Origin: Burkholderia plantarii
GTDB taxonomy: Bacteria > Pseudomonadota > Gammaproteobacteria > Burkholderiales > Burkholderiaceae
Direction of reading: 5' to 3'
Assembly (NCBI RefSeq): GCF_001411805.1
Contig: NZ_CP007214.1
Span: forward strand, 62,001 to 126,000
Length of the DNA stretch: 64,000 nucleotides
Shown piece after piece: positions 16,311 through 24,764 of the stretch. The notes below the pieces were generated by a model. It did not search any database. It was not told the DNA's origin and was given only the letters and a program-made list of their open reading frames with translations. The number at the start of each line of letters is the position of its first letter. The first letter of the stretch is position 1. The position numbers were made by a program, and so were the translations under genes.

Positions 16311-16796
16311 TCACGGGTTCCAGAAGTAGCGGCTCATGGGCTCGCGAAGGGCCTCGGAGAGCGCGAGGGCGCCGGAGAGATCGGCGATCAGCGCCGGGCT
16401 GTAGCTGCCGAGGACGTCCCAACCGAGATCGTCGTAGATCAGCCTGATGCAGCCCTTCCAACCGGCGGTGCCGACTTCCCCTGCGTAAAGTTCTTCTTCG
16501 CCGCTCGCCATCAGAGCGGCCATGATTTCGCCAAGGTCGGTTGTGACGGGGGTGGCCCACTTCTCGCCGTCGTGCAACCGGAGCGCATAGCCGGCGCCGA
16601 TCAGGCCGGCCGCCGCGCAGGCGACGATCGAGCGCTCCACCAACTGCCGGAGAACAACGATATCGTCGGGGTGAGGATTGGCGGCGACGTATGCGGCAGT
16701 GACGGCATCCTTGAAATGACGGGTCGTGGCTTGCTCGAGCAGGTTCGCCACGATGGCGTAGCCGTCGATCATGAATTCTTCGGTTTCGTTGCTCAT
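16311..16796 (-). CDS. Hypothetical protein (161 aa), leading region
   Basis: Starts MSNETEEFMIDGYAIVANLL at 16796 with CGGAGA upstream. Alternatively an in-frame GTG at 16916 would add 40 residues containing GVPPGPPEAHRQAG; the same leader is certainly translated in the gene at 6823. Middle: ALRLHDGEKWATPVTTDLGEIMAALMASG; the end has DLGWDVLGSYSPALIADLSGALALSEALREPM. No family recognised. Palindrome B lies just upstream. Confidence 0.6.
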   Translation of the reverse strand: MSNETEEFMIDGYAIVANLLEQATTRHFKDAVTAAYVAANPHPDDIVVLRQLVERSIVACAAAGLIGAGYALRLHDGEKWATPVTTDLGEIMAALMASGEEELYAGEVGTAGWKGCIRLIYDDLGWDVLGSYSPALIADLSGALALSEALREPMSRYFWNP

Positions 16797-16927
16797 AGCG
16801 TGGTCTCCGGTAAGAGGGGATTTCATGTCGCCTGCCTGGCGGTGAGCCTCGGGGGGTCCGGGGGGAACGCCCGGGACGTTGGTGTGGTTGGTTCGGTCGG
16901 GGGTGGTTGCGCTCACGGTTTCGTCCT

Positions 16928-17220
16928 TTCGTTTCGGGTTGTGGATCTGCCATTGGGAGCCGCCTCGACGCGTTTTTAGCGCTCGCCGGCCGGGCCACAA
17001 GGGCGCGTCCTGGCGCGGTGGGTGCGCGGCGTAGCCCTGCACCCACCGTGACGGGACGTGGGCGCAACGCTCGCCCGGAAGCCGCAGGCGGAGCGCAGCC
17101 GCAGGCGAGCACCGAACGGGTGAGGACGGGCGGTGCGCCGAACCCTTGTGGCCCGGCCGGCGTGCGCTATGCGTCGAAAAGGGGCGGCTCCCGGTGGCAG
17201 ATCCACGCGCTTAACCCGAG
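16928..17220 (-). promoter_or_regulatory. Large palindrome B, candidate single-strand promoter
   Basis: The arms (16935-17004 and 17143-17216) are near-identical to those of palindrome A, including the GATCTGCCAYYGGGAGCCGCC and CGCCGGCCGGGCCACAAGGG blocks, with a loop of about 140 nt that has its own GGTGGGTGC/GCACCCACC hairpin. The right arm carries TTGTGG (17146-17151), 16 nt, TATGCG (17168-17173). It sits directly upstream of the GTG at 16916. Confidence 0.65.
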
Positions 17221-17680
17221 ACGAAAGGACGGAGCGCAAGCACACGCTTCCCCGGCCGGAGCGACCACACGGCCCGGGGCGCTGCTGCCCCGGGTCCCCT
17301 CGCCCGGCCTTGCCGGGCGCTAGACCTGCTGTTCGCCCGCGATCAGCGGGCGCGTAACCCTTGACCGGCCGTTAGCCCGCGCTCAGCGGGCACGTTCATC
17401 ACGAATGGGGCCGAACCGCGACCGATGGCCAGCCTCGACGCGCGACGCGAGCGGCACGACGGTGTACCCGCGCAGCGGGCTCGTCCATCTCGACCTGCTG
17501 TTCGCCCGCGACCAGCGGGCGCGTAGCCCACGACCGGCCGTTCGCCAGCAAACACCGGGCACGTCGTCGGCAACGCGAAGGCAGGCGGAGCGCGCAGGCG
17601 TCAGAGATAGACGAAGGGCGGGGCCTGCGCGTCATGCGAGTGCGGTATGCTCCGCAGATCACCGTCTGCAGATCTGGCAC
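17221..17680. other. Non-coding boundary region with dispersed hairpin copies
   Basis: No convincing gene. Copies of the CGCCCGCGANCAGCGGGCG hairpin lie at 17334-17354 and 17503-17523, with a diverged one near 17372. The recurring context is GACCTGCTGTTCG before it and CGTARCCC after it. It marks the right end of the leading region as I define it. Confidence 0.6.
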
Positions 17681-18157
17681 ATGCTGATACGAGAGAACGG
17701 GCAACGCGTCACGCTGCTGCGAGCAGCATCAGATCGCGCACAAGCGCAGGCCGCGCCGGCGAAAAGGGGGCGGCCGCGCAAACACACGGTCATCGGAGCA
17801 TTTCGGGCGACGGACGGCGTGCCGGAGGAGATCCTGCGCAGCCTGGGCACGGCCGAACGGAAGGCGCTCGAGCTGTGGATGGCGGCGCTCCGCGAAAGTC
17901 AGGCGCGAGCGGCCGCAGCGCCGGTGCTGGCCAGCGCCTGCCCGCGCCTGGACGAGTTGGTGAGCGCCCTCGACGCAGCCGCGGACACGCTCACGTCGAC
18001 GGAAGCAGATGCGCTGTGGGAGCGGCTGCAGGCCGTGAAACAGTCGCTCCGCCGCGCCGGCCACGCCAGGCCGGCGACGAAGGAGCGGCCGCCTGCCGCA
18101 GCAGCTGGCCAGCGCGACCTGGTCGAGGAGCTGCAGGCGTCCATCAATGCCCAGTAG
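17681..18157 (+). CDS. Hypothetical AT-hook-like protein, copy 1 of a duplicated gene
   Basis: 158 aa. KRGRPRK near residue 29 resembles an AT-hook (GRP core), suggesting minor-groove DNA binding. The rest is helical and Ala-rich (LDELVSALDAAADTLTSTEADALWERLQAVKQSLRR) and ends in LVEELQASINAQ. The frame is open further upstream, but only this Met starts a plausible protein. It is followed 45 bp later by the gene at 18203. The 3' two thirds is repeated almost exactly at 26625-26925. Confidence 0.6.
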   Translation: MLIRENGQRVTLLRAASDRAQAQAAPAKRGRPRKHTVIGAFRATDGVPEEILRSLGTAERKALELWMAALRESQARAAAAPVLASACPRLDELVSALDAAADTLTSTEADALWERLQAVKQSLRRAGHARPATKERPPAAAAGQRDLVEELQASINAQ

Positions 18158-18202
18158 CGGGGGGCGCTGCGCACCTCCCGCCGGCCGATCCCTCGCTCAA
18201 CC

Positions 18203-18649
18203 ATGGCCAGACGCCCGACCAATCACGCCCGCCACGCGGCACTATCGCGACTTCACAAGCGCACGCTACTACCGCTGCCTCAGAAAGCCGTGGACGCGAT
18301 GGCGCTGGAATATCATGCCGCGCTCGCGGCACTCGCGTCGGGACACGGATCGAGACACGGCGTGGAGTTGCTGCAGCAGCTGGCGGTGATCGCTCGGTTC
18401 ATCGGGGAGACGAGCAGCACCCGGCTCGATCCCACGCTCCTGGATCAGCTGACGGCAGCGCTGCAGGCCACGCTCGAGCGCGGCACCGCCACCGGCGAGT
18501 GGTTGATCGATGCCGCGGACCGCGCGCTCTGCGCGGCGCTGGTGATCGAGCACGAGCGCCAGCTGCGTGTGATACCGATCGGCAGCTTGGAGAAGGCGGT
18601 CGATCGCGCAAAGCATTTCGCGACTGCCTGTCGGGACAAGGAGGAGTAG
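18203..18649 (+). CDS. Hypothetical protein, copy 1 of a triplicated gene
   Basis: 148 aa. A basic N-terminus (ARRPTNHARHAALSRLHKR) is followed by helical sequence (LLQQLAVIARFIGE, LDQLTAALQATLERGTATGEWLIDAADRALCAAL). No family recognised. Another full copy is at 26971-27414 and a 5'-truncated copy at 19890-20216. It always follows the AT-hook-like gene when the DNA is complete, so the two may act together. Confidence 0.6.
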   Translation: MARRPTNHARHAALSRLHKRTLLPLPQKAVDAMALEYHAALAALASGHGSRHGVELLQQLAVIARFIGETSSTRLDPTLLDQLTAALQATLERGTATGEWLIDAADRALCAALVIEHERQLRVIPIGSLEKAVDRAKHFATACRDKEE

Positions 18650-19412
18650 GCCGCGGCTCAACGCTATGAGCGACGGCGCGCGGCCGCCGCCGCTCGGGTT
18701 CCTGGTCCGAGCCGAGCTTGCGGCGAGGGTGGAGTTGCCGCGCCAAGCAAGGCGTGCGCGGCTGTGGCTCGAAAGGTGCGCCGGCACGGATCGCTCGAGC
18801 AGGCGAACCAACGGATGCTTCAAGTTGACCTGTTCGCACTTCGGTTGGCGGAAGAAATCTCCCTCTGGCACCGGCGTCTTCGGACCCATCCATACCTCGT
18901 CGAATTTGCAGGAAACTCGCACCAATATGCCTGTTCCTTGCAAATCTCACAACACCGTTTCGGCCTCGGTGCCTTCCCAAACAAGCCGTTTTGAATTATT
19001 CAGGGTCGACTCGTTGGGATAACCTTCTGATACTCCTTAGGGATACCAGCCACATTTTTGTTTGCAGGCGTTATCGAAAGTTCGCAAGCGTATACCCGAT
19101 TACCGATGATGTATCACATCAGAAAATAACCGCAATGTTCAGTTCTGAAATGACTTGAAAAATCGCTGAGAGCTGCAGGAGACGGGGCCATTCCTTCAAA
19201 GAATGACAGCAATCATTGCGTCCGCTCTTCCTGGGTTCCCGATAACGGGCCAATCGACAAGTTGTCAGGAAAAAACAGGACATTTCCACCAGAGCTGCAG
19301 ACGTGGACGGCAACGACACTATTGAAGTGTCACATGCACGACTTTTCCCGTCGCCCTAGACTTAGGAAGATTATCAATGATCGCCGTCATTTATTGACCC
19401 ATGTATGTTTTC
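18650..19412. other. Lower-GC stretch without a clear gene
   Basis: From about 18,950 the base composition drops sharply against the neighbouring DNA, suggesting a separate origin. Short open frames exist on both strands, but none has a ribosome site or recognisable protein. Confidence 0.4.
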
Positions 19413-19637
19413 TCAGTTCGGACAAAGATAAAACGGCCATACATCTACCCCAAAGCACATCCTGAAGCAATCTGCACATTGACTGGTTCCATAGACACTC
19501 CCCGGCGTTTGACCCATTCTAGCTATACAGCTGGCGTAGAGTTCAGTGCAGTCATCTGCATTGGCCGCAATTGGGACGATCAGTGCTGCCCCTGATAGGA
19601 TACATATGCCGAAAAATTTAACTAGAATGCGCTTCAT
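19413..19637 (-). CDS. Small secreted cysteine-rich protein
   Basis: 74 aa. The signal peptide is classical: basic start MKRILVKFF, hydrophobic core, cleavage after ANA. The mature part is about 47 residues with six cysteines (CTELYASC, CADCFRMC, LCPN), suggesting disulfides and a secreted or periplasmic role. The start at 19637 has GGAG 7 nt upstream; another ATG 6 nt earlier overlaps that site. Low-GC surroundings suggest transfer. Could be an effector-like peptide, but nothing shows this directly. Confidence 0.6.
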   Translation of the reverse strand: MKRILVKFFGICILSGAALIVPIAANADDCTELYASCIARMGQTPGSVYGTSQCADCFRMCFGVDVWPFYLCPN

Positions 19638-19889
19638 GGACATCTCCGCACTTGAAAGGTTATAGAAATATAATGCGAGAAATTGCCAAGCTCATAAATT
19701 GAGCTCATTTATATTAGCGGTTCGCGCAGAAATAGATTATTAATTATTTGAGTTTTTTTGAAAAATCGTTCCACGAGCATGCAGCGCATGCATTGCTGCG
19801 AAACGCGAGCACGCGTATTACGTCGTGTACGCGCAGCGCAACAAGGCAACACGGCAAACCTTGGTCAACGTCGCATATCCTATATTTAT

Positions 19890-20216
19890 CATGCCACGCT
19901 CGCGTCGGGACACGGATCGAGACACGGCGTCGAGTTGCTGCAGCAGCTGGCGGTGATCGCTCGGTTCATCGGGGAGACGAGCAGCACCCGGCTCGATCCC
20001 ACGCTCCTGGATCAGCTGACGGCAGCGCTGCAGGCCACGCTCGAGCGCGGCACCGCCACTGGCGAGTGGTTGATCGATGCCGCGGACCGCGCGCTCTGCG
20101 CGGCGCTGGTGAGCGAGCACGAGCGCCAGCTGCGCGTTACGCCGATCGGCAGCTTGGAGAAGGCGGTCGATCGCGCGAAGCGCTTCGCGACTGCCTGCCA
20201 GGACAAGGAGGAGTAG
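19890..20216 (+). pseudogene. 5'-truncated copy of the gene at 18203
   Basis: From about 19,888 the DNA matches 18,310-18,649 almost exactly, ending in the same ATACQDKEE-type tail. The first third is missing and replaced by unrelated low-GC sequence, although the frame stays open upstream. The junction falls just before the CATGCCRCGCTCGCG segment. Confidence 0.75.
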
Positions 20217-20354
20217 GCCGACGCTCACGGCGATGAGCGGCGCGCGCAGCGAGCCCCGAGGCCGCCGACGCGCGGCGGCCTCGGGGCTCGAGGTCAAGGA
20301 GACGGCATATCGAACATGATCGGGCCGGCCTCCCATGGTCGGCTGTTCTCGATC

Positions 20355-21260
20355 CTATGTAGGGCGCCTGTAGGTTGATCGGGCCTCCAAATTGAACTTT
20401 TCCAATGCCCTGTCGCCCCTATGAATCACGGGATCGTCGCCCGAAAAATCAGTATAGGTGTAATCGTCCTCAGTACGAGTGAGGGTGCCAGCCAATTCTC
20501 GCCTCTGCACGCCAGTCGGCAATAGATATTCTTCTTCGCGGGAGTTGAAGGGATTAAGAAGAGAGCGGCTTGTATTGATAATCGATATCGAAGCATATTT
20601 TCCACTGGCTCGCGTGTCAAAATGATAGGCCTGACTTCCCTTTCCAACTGTAAAACGTGACGTGACAGACAGGAATGGACTACTCGCATTTGACTTGGCG
20701 TGGACCTCCATCAATCCTCTCAATTTTTTGATATTGGATTCGTTTTCCGGATCTTCCGCCACCTGTAAATTTCTGGAGAATTTTGCCGCCTCCGCGCGAG
20801 CCACCTTCGCTGCATTCGGCATGTTCCTTGCTTCATTTGAGGCGGCGCGGTTTTGGGCACGGTCGTATTTGACTTTTGCGCTTGAGACTTGCACGTAGTC
20901 GGGGTCAAGGCTTTCTGAGGGGTCAGCCTTCTCAAGTCTAATTCTTCTCTCGATGTCTTTCGGAAACTGGCCCAATTGATACCTGCGAGGCGACAGGGAC
21001 CTGTCACCCTGTATCTCCCGAGGAGGCTGCAAATCTGCGGAATTGTCAGATTTCGGATGGTCAAGCAAAGGACTTAGGCCAGTTAACGCTTTGCTCGGGT
21101 GTTTAAGCAAAGGGCTTAGGCCGGCTGACGCTTGGTCCCCTCCGATCGTGGAAAGTGACGTTGACGCTTCTCGGGGTGGGGGCGTCGTGGATGTAGATCG
21201 AGACTTTCCTTTGGACTGCTCTTCTAGCTGCCGTCCGCGCTGCCAATTTGACGGAACCAT
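20355..21260 (-). CDS. Putative ADP-ribosyltransferase-type effector or toxin
   Basis: 301 aa, start at 21260 with AAGGAGG 7 nt upstream. The first 120 residues are polar and Pro/Ser-rich with a repeated GLSPLL-x-HP (47-55, 61-69), as in secreted-effector leaders. The C-terminal domain has PFLSVTS (195-201), then AYHFDTRA, then NPFNSREEEYLLPTG (236-250). An STS-like strand followed by an ExE (242-244) before LLP-G is the layout of ADP-ribosyltransferases of the scabin/pierisin type. I do not see a clear catalytic Arg ahead of the STS motif, so activity is uncertain. Markedly lower GC than its neighbours; no immunity gene recognised next to it. Confidence 0.5.
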   Translation of the reverse strand: MVPSNWQRGRQLEEQSKGKSRSTSTTPPPREASTSLSTIGGDQASAGLSPLLKHPSKALTGLSPLLDHPKSDNSADLQPPREIQGDRSLSPRRYQLGQFPKDIERRIRLEKADPSESLDPDYVQVSSAKVKYDRAQNRAASNEARNMPNAAKVARAEAAKFSRNLQVAEDPENESNIKKLRGLMEVHAKSNASSPFLSVTSRFTVGKGSQAYHFDTRASGKYASISIINTSRSLLNPFNSREEEYLLPTGVQRRELAGTLTRTEDDYTYTDFSGDDPVIHRGDRALEKFNLEARSTYRRPT

Positions 21261-22005
21261 TTGTGGCCCTCCTTGTGTAAATATTATTTCTTACGTCGCC
21301 ATGGGAAACCGGAGCGGTGATACGAAACTATTTGCCCTCGGTTTCGGCAGATTTAAAAGCAATTTTTGCGCCACTACCGCTGCGGTTAAACCGTAATAGC
21401 CTCATCAATATTGTTAGTCAGTAGAGGGTAATTTCTGACTCTGTTTCCCCTGAACCCTTGAGCGAATTTCGACCCAAGTATGGCGGTGGGCGTGTTGCAA
21501 CTGGTGCGTCAAGGCGACGACGTCGTGATCGGCAGCGTTCCCATACGGGTTCTTCCGGCGGGCATGTCGAGCTGCCTGATGGACGATCGATTCGCGACCT
21601 GGGCGCATGTCGCCGGGACGACGCTGCGGGTACCGATGGACATCGCCGAGTTTGCCAAACAAGTCAGCCAAGCTCGTGCGCCTGAGAACGCCTGGGTCGC
21701 CGACTCGCTTCCCCGACGAGGTGTTGACGCTCGATGCCGACCAGTGGCGCGCTCCGGCGTCTTGGGCGGCGCGATCGTTGGATGTGGTTCAGCGGCATGA
21801 GAGTGCAATTGAACCCTGCTGTCCGGTCGCTTCGTCCGGAACAGGGCAATCATTTACCCACCACGATCAGCCGAATGACGCCATAACTGCGTCGTTGAAA
21901 TGGCACACATATTGCATAATCGATTTCTGGCGGGATGCATTGAACGAATCGGCTTCCCGCGACGAACGACGAACAGAGTGTTCAGACCAATTGAGGGACC
22001 ATAAA
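21261..22005. other. Stretch with possible gene debris
   Basis: About 745 bp upstream of the putative toxin. An open frame at 21480-21800 on the + strand (LVRQGDDVVIGSVPIRVLPAG) has protein-like composition in its first 60 codons but no clear start or family, so it may be a gene fragment. The toxin promoter should lie between 21261 and 21400; no operator is obvious. Confidence 0.4.
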
Positions 22006-22293
22006 ATGAAATTCTTGAAAATCGGGGGTGCCATTTGCGGTGCCGTCATCGCTTGGCTAGCCTATCGGCATGCTTTCACAGATATGTTCGGTGCGCGAGG
22101 CAACAATGCATTCGCTTTTTGTGGCGTGGGCACTACCGCGGGGCTGGTGTTTTCGATGTTGCCGAAGCGTGGCGGTAAGGACGCGGATTCCGATGACGAC
22201 TCGAGTTCAGACTCCGAGCCGGGCTCGTCTTCGGATCTGGTATGCGGACCGGATTTCCAGTTCGATCCCTCCGGGACAAACGACAAAGATTGA
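22006..22293 (+). CDS. Small membrane protein with acidic Ser/Asp-rich tail
   Basis: 95 aa. MKFLKIGGAICGAVIAWLAY forms a first hydrophobic segment and FAFCGVGTTAGLVFSML a second, so probably two membrane spans. SDDDSSSDSEPGSSSD follows, then a short soluble end. GAGGG lies about 10 nt upstream. No family recognised. Confidence 0.5.
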   Translation: MKFLKIGGAICGAVIAWLAYRHAFTDMFGARGNNAFAFCGVGTTAGLVFSMLPKRGGKDADSDDDSSSDSEPGSSSDLVCGPDFQFDPSGTNDKD

Positions 22294-22370
22294 AGCAAGA
22301 GCGGGCGGTGGCCGACTGCGCCCGTGTCTGTCTAATTTGACATAAATCAAATTAACGGCGAACCGATTGT

Positions 22371-24039
22371 AGCGGCTAAGTTGTAATGTCCGCTTCTGGC
22401 TAAGTTCAAATGTCCGCTTTTCGACCCATCGTAAGCTGACCGGCCGCTGGGAATCCAGCGCTGGAGGCTGCGATGGCTGCAACGGAACGGATCACGATGA
22501 CGATGCGCGAGCTGGACAGGTTCAAGGTCATTCAGGACGTGGCGGACGGCATGCTCAAGCCGTGGCGCGCCGCGGAACGGCTCGGGCTGACGACGCGGCA
22601 GATCCGCAGACTGGTCGGCAGGCTGCGTGATCTGGGTGCGCCGGGTCTCGTGTCGGGTCGTCGATCAAAGCCCAGCAACAACCGTCTGGATGCCGTGACG
22701 GCCGACCGTGCAATCTCGATCATCCGTGAGCGCTACGCAGATTTCGGGCCGACGCTGGCCTGCGAGAAGCTGTATGAGTGTCATGGCATTCGCCTGGCGA
22801 AGGAAACGGTGCGTGGGCTCATGACGGCCGCCGGCCTGTGGGTGCCGCGCCGCCAGCGTCCGCCGAAGGTCTACCAGCCGCGAGCGCGGCGCGCGTGCCT
22901 GGGCGAACTGATCCAGATCGACGGCAGCGAGCATGCGTGGTTCGAGCAGCGCGCACCGCAATGCACGCTGCTGGTGTACGTCGACGACGCGACGAGCCGG
23001 CTGATGCATCTGCACTTCACGGTGAGCGAATCGACGTTCAGCTACTTTGAGGCGACGCGCGCGTACATCGAGCTTCACGGCAAACCGGGCGCGTTCTACA
23101 GCGACAAGGCCAGTGTGTTTCGCAGCACGTCGGCCGGCAAGACGGGCAACAGTGTGACGCACTTTGGCCGGGCGATGTACGAGCTGAACATCGACACGTT
23201 CTGCGCGAACTCAAGTTCCGCGAAGGGACGCGTGGAGCGCGCGCACCTGACGCTGCAGGACCGGCTCGTCAAGGAGTTGCGTCTGAAGGGTATCAGCACG
23301 GTCGCCGACGCCAACGCGTACGCGCCCTGCTACATCGCGGCCTATAACGCGCGCTTTGCGAAGCCGCCGAGAAGCACGTTCGACGCGCACCGTCCGTTGC
23401 GTGACGATGAGGATCTGGATCTGCTGCTGACGTGGCGCGAACTGCGGCGCGTGACGAAGTCGCTGACGGTGCAGTACGACCGTGTGCTGTACCTGCTCGA
23501 CGACACGCCGGCGAACCGCAAACTCATCCACCGGTATATCGACGTCTGGGAGTACCCGGACGGGCGCATCGAGATCCGGGCGGATGGCCAGACATTGCCC
23601 TGCCGGCAGTATGACCGGCTCGCGGAAATCGATCAGGGCGCGGTGGTCGAGCACAAGCGCCTGGCTCACGCGCTACAGGTCGCGCAGGCGCTGCAGGCGC
23701 AGCGTGACAACCGGCGCATCTCGGGCTCGCCATCGCGCACGAACCAGGGCATCGAAGTGCGCAAGCCCGGGCGTCCACCCGGTACAAAGAAACAGCGCGA
23801 GTTCACGCAGGCCGATGTCGAGCACGTAGTCGTGGAACTCTCGCAACGCAAGACCGCGCCACCGCGCAAACCTGGCCGGCGGTCCGCAAGCGACAGTGGA
23901 ACAGGCGTAAGCGCCCTGCCCGTTAAGGCGCCATCCTTCGACACTGCGTGAGTTGAAACCCCGAGATAGAGATTTCTAACCCCGCAAGAGCGGACATCTG
24001 AACTTGGCTGGACAGCGGACATCTGGATCTGGCTTTGAC
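22371..24039 (+). mobile_element. ISNCY-family insertion sequence flanked by a 9-bp direct repeat
   Basis: Long subterminal inverted repeats each carry two ATGTCCGCT blocks: left at about 22386-22418, right at about 23989-24022, with GCYAAGTTC between them. ACCGATTGT occurs just outside both ends (22362-22370 and 24040-24048), consistent with a target duplication. One transposase gene fills it. End positions are read by eye, plus or minus a few bases. Confidence 0.8.
22473..23951 (+). CDS. ISNCY-family transposase
   Basis: 492 aa. N-terminal helix-turn-helix region (WRAAERLGLTTRQIRRLVGRL), then a DDE catalytic core: IQIDGSEHAWFE with the first Asp, YSDKASVFR with the second, and KGRVERAHLTLQDRLVKELR with the Glu. 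The C-terminal part is basic. Length and domain order fit intact transposases of this group. The gene fills the element and appears undamaged. Confidence 0.9.
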   Translation: MAATERITMTMRELDRFKVIQDVADGMLKPWRAAERLGLTTRQIRRLVGRLRDLGAPGLVSGRRSKPSNNRLDAVTADRAISIIRERYADFGPTLACEKLYECHGIRLAKETVRGLMTAAGLWVPRRQRPPKVYQPRARRACLGELIQIDGSEHAWFEQRAPQCTLLVYVDDATSRLMHLHFTVSESTFSYFEATRAYIELHGKPGAFYSDKASVFRSTSAGKTGNSVTHFGRAMYELNIDTFCANSSSAKGRVERAHLTLQDRLVKELRLKGISTVADANAYAPCYIAAYNARFAKPPRSTFDAHRPLRDDEDLDLLLTWRELRRVTKSLTVQYDRVLYLLDDTPANRKLIHRYIDVWEYPDGRIEIRADGQTLPCRQYDRLAEIDQGAVVEHKRLAHALQVAQALQAQRDNRRISGSPSRTNQGIEVRKPGRPPGTKKQREFTQADVEHVVVELSQRKTAPPRKPGRRSASDSGTGVSALPVKAPSFDTA

Positions 24040-24049
24040 ACCGATTGTT

Positions 24050-24210
24050 GGTCCAAAGTTCAAATGTCGTGTTTCCGCTAAATTGAAATGTCGTGTTTAC
24101 GGGTTCTGGCTGTTGGCCAGCATTACCTGAGGAGCGCTGGCCATGAACGGAACTGGGACGATCACCACGTCGATGACCGAGATGGGCCAGGTGAAGGCGC
24201 CGGGGCGCCT
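24050..24210 (+). mobile_element. Remnant of the left end of a second insertion sequence
   Basis: Two AAATGTCGTGTTT-type blocks (24061 onward) mirror the subterminal repeats of the neighbouring ISNCY element. They are followed by the start of a transposase-like frame (ATG at 24143: MNGTGTITTSMTEMGQVK), which is lost after about 20 codons. The rest of the element is missing. Confidence 0.6.
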
Positions 24211-24230
24211 TGAACTTGCATGGGAGTGGG

Positions 24231-24503
24231 TTATATCCGCAGGTTGTCACCATTCATCTTAACCGTATATGCGATGCATGCAGGCATATCCATATCGGCG
24301 TCGACGAACGTGAAAACGCCAAGCGCGTCCGAATCGGCAGCCTCTGCCTGAATGGTGTCGACGATAGAGAATTGGTGCATCTGTTCATCTTCGAAAATTT
24401 GCCGCGCTTTGAGGGTGTTATCGTCGCAGGAACTCATAATCCAATACTTCACATCTCCGTCAATTGTAGCGCGGCATTTAATTACCTCGACTATTTTACT
24501 CAT
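24231..24503 (-). CDS. Hypothetical small acidic protein (90 aa)
   Basis: MSKIVEVIKCRATIDGDVKY begins the protein, followed by IFEDEQMHQFSIVDTIQAEAADSDALG and VDADMDMPACIAYTV. Acidic, soluble, low GC. The start region lacks a clear ribosome site. Size and acidity recall immunity proteins, but that is only an impression. The complementary frame at 24210-24518 looks like its shadow. Confidence 0.5.
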   Translation of the reverse strand: MSKIVEVIKCRATIDGDVKYWIMSSCDDNTLKARQIFEDEQMHQFSIVDTIQAEAADSDALGVFTFVDADMDMPACIAYTVKMNGDNLRI

Positions 24504-24764
24504 ATTTTACTCATTTGATGGCGGTTAATATTCAAACAACATAACCATTATATCAAACACAAGATGACAAAAGGTCATTGAGTGATTTTGTTTTATTTAA
24601 ATACCGAACGCGTCTGCCATGCTCAACGCTAAACCCGTTGAGAGATCGGGTCGCGTATGCCTCTCCGCGCTGAATACGGGATATCATGCGGGGGCTACGA
24701 ACATTCCGTCCACCTGCGAAGGTGCCCCTGCCCGCTTGGGCTATACGTCCTCTTTAGATTAACG

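Noticed and set aside
21261..21480. hrp-type regulatory box for a type III effector upstream of the putative toxin
   Set aside because: I looked for paired TTCG boxes with 16-nt spacing on the minus strand and found none.
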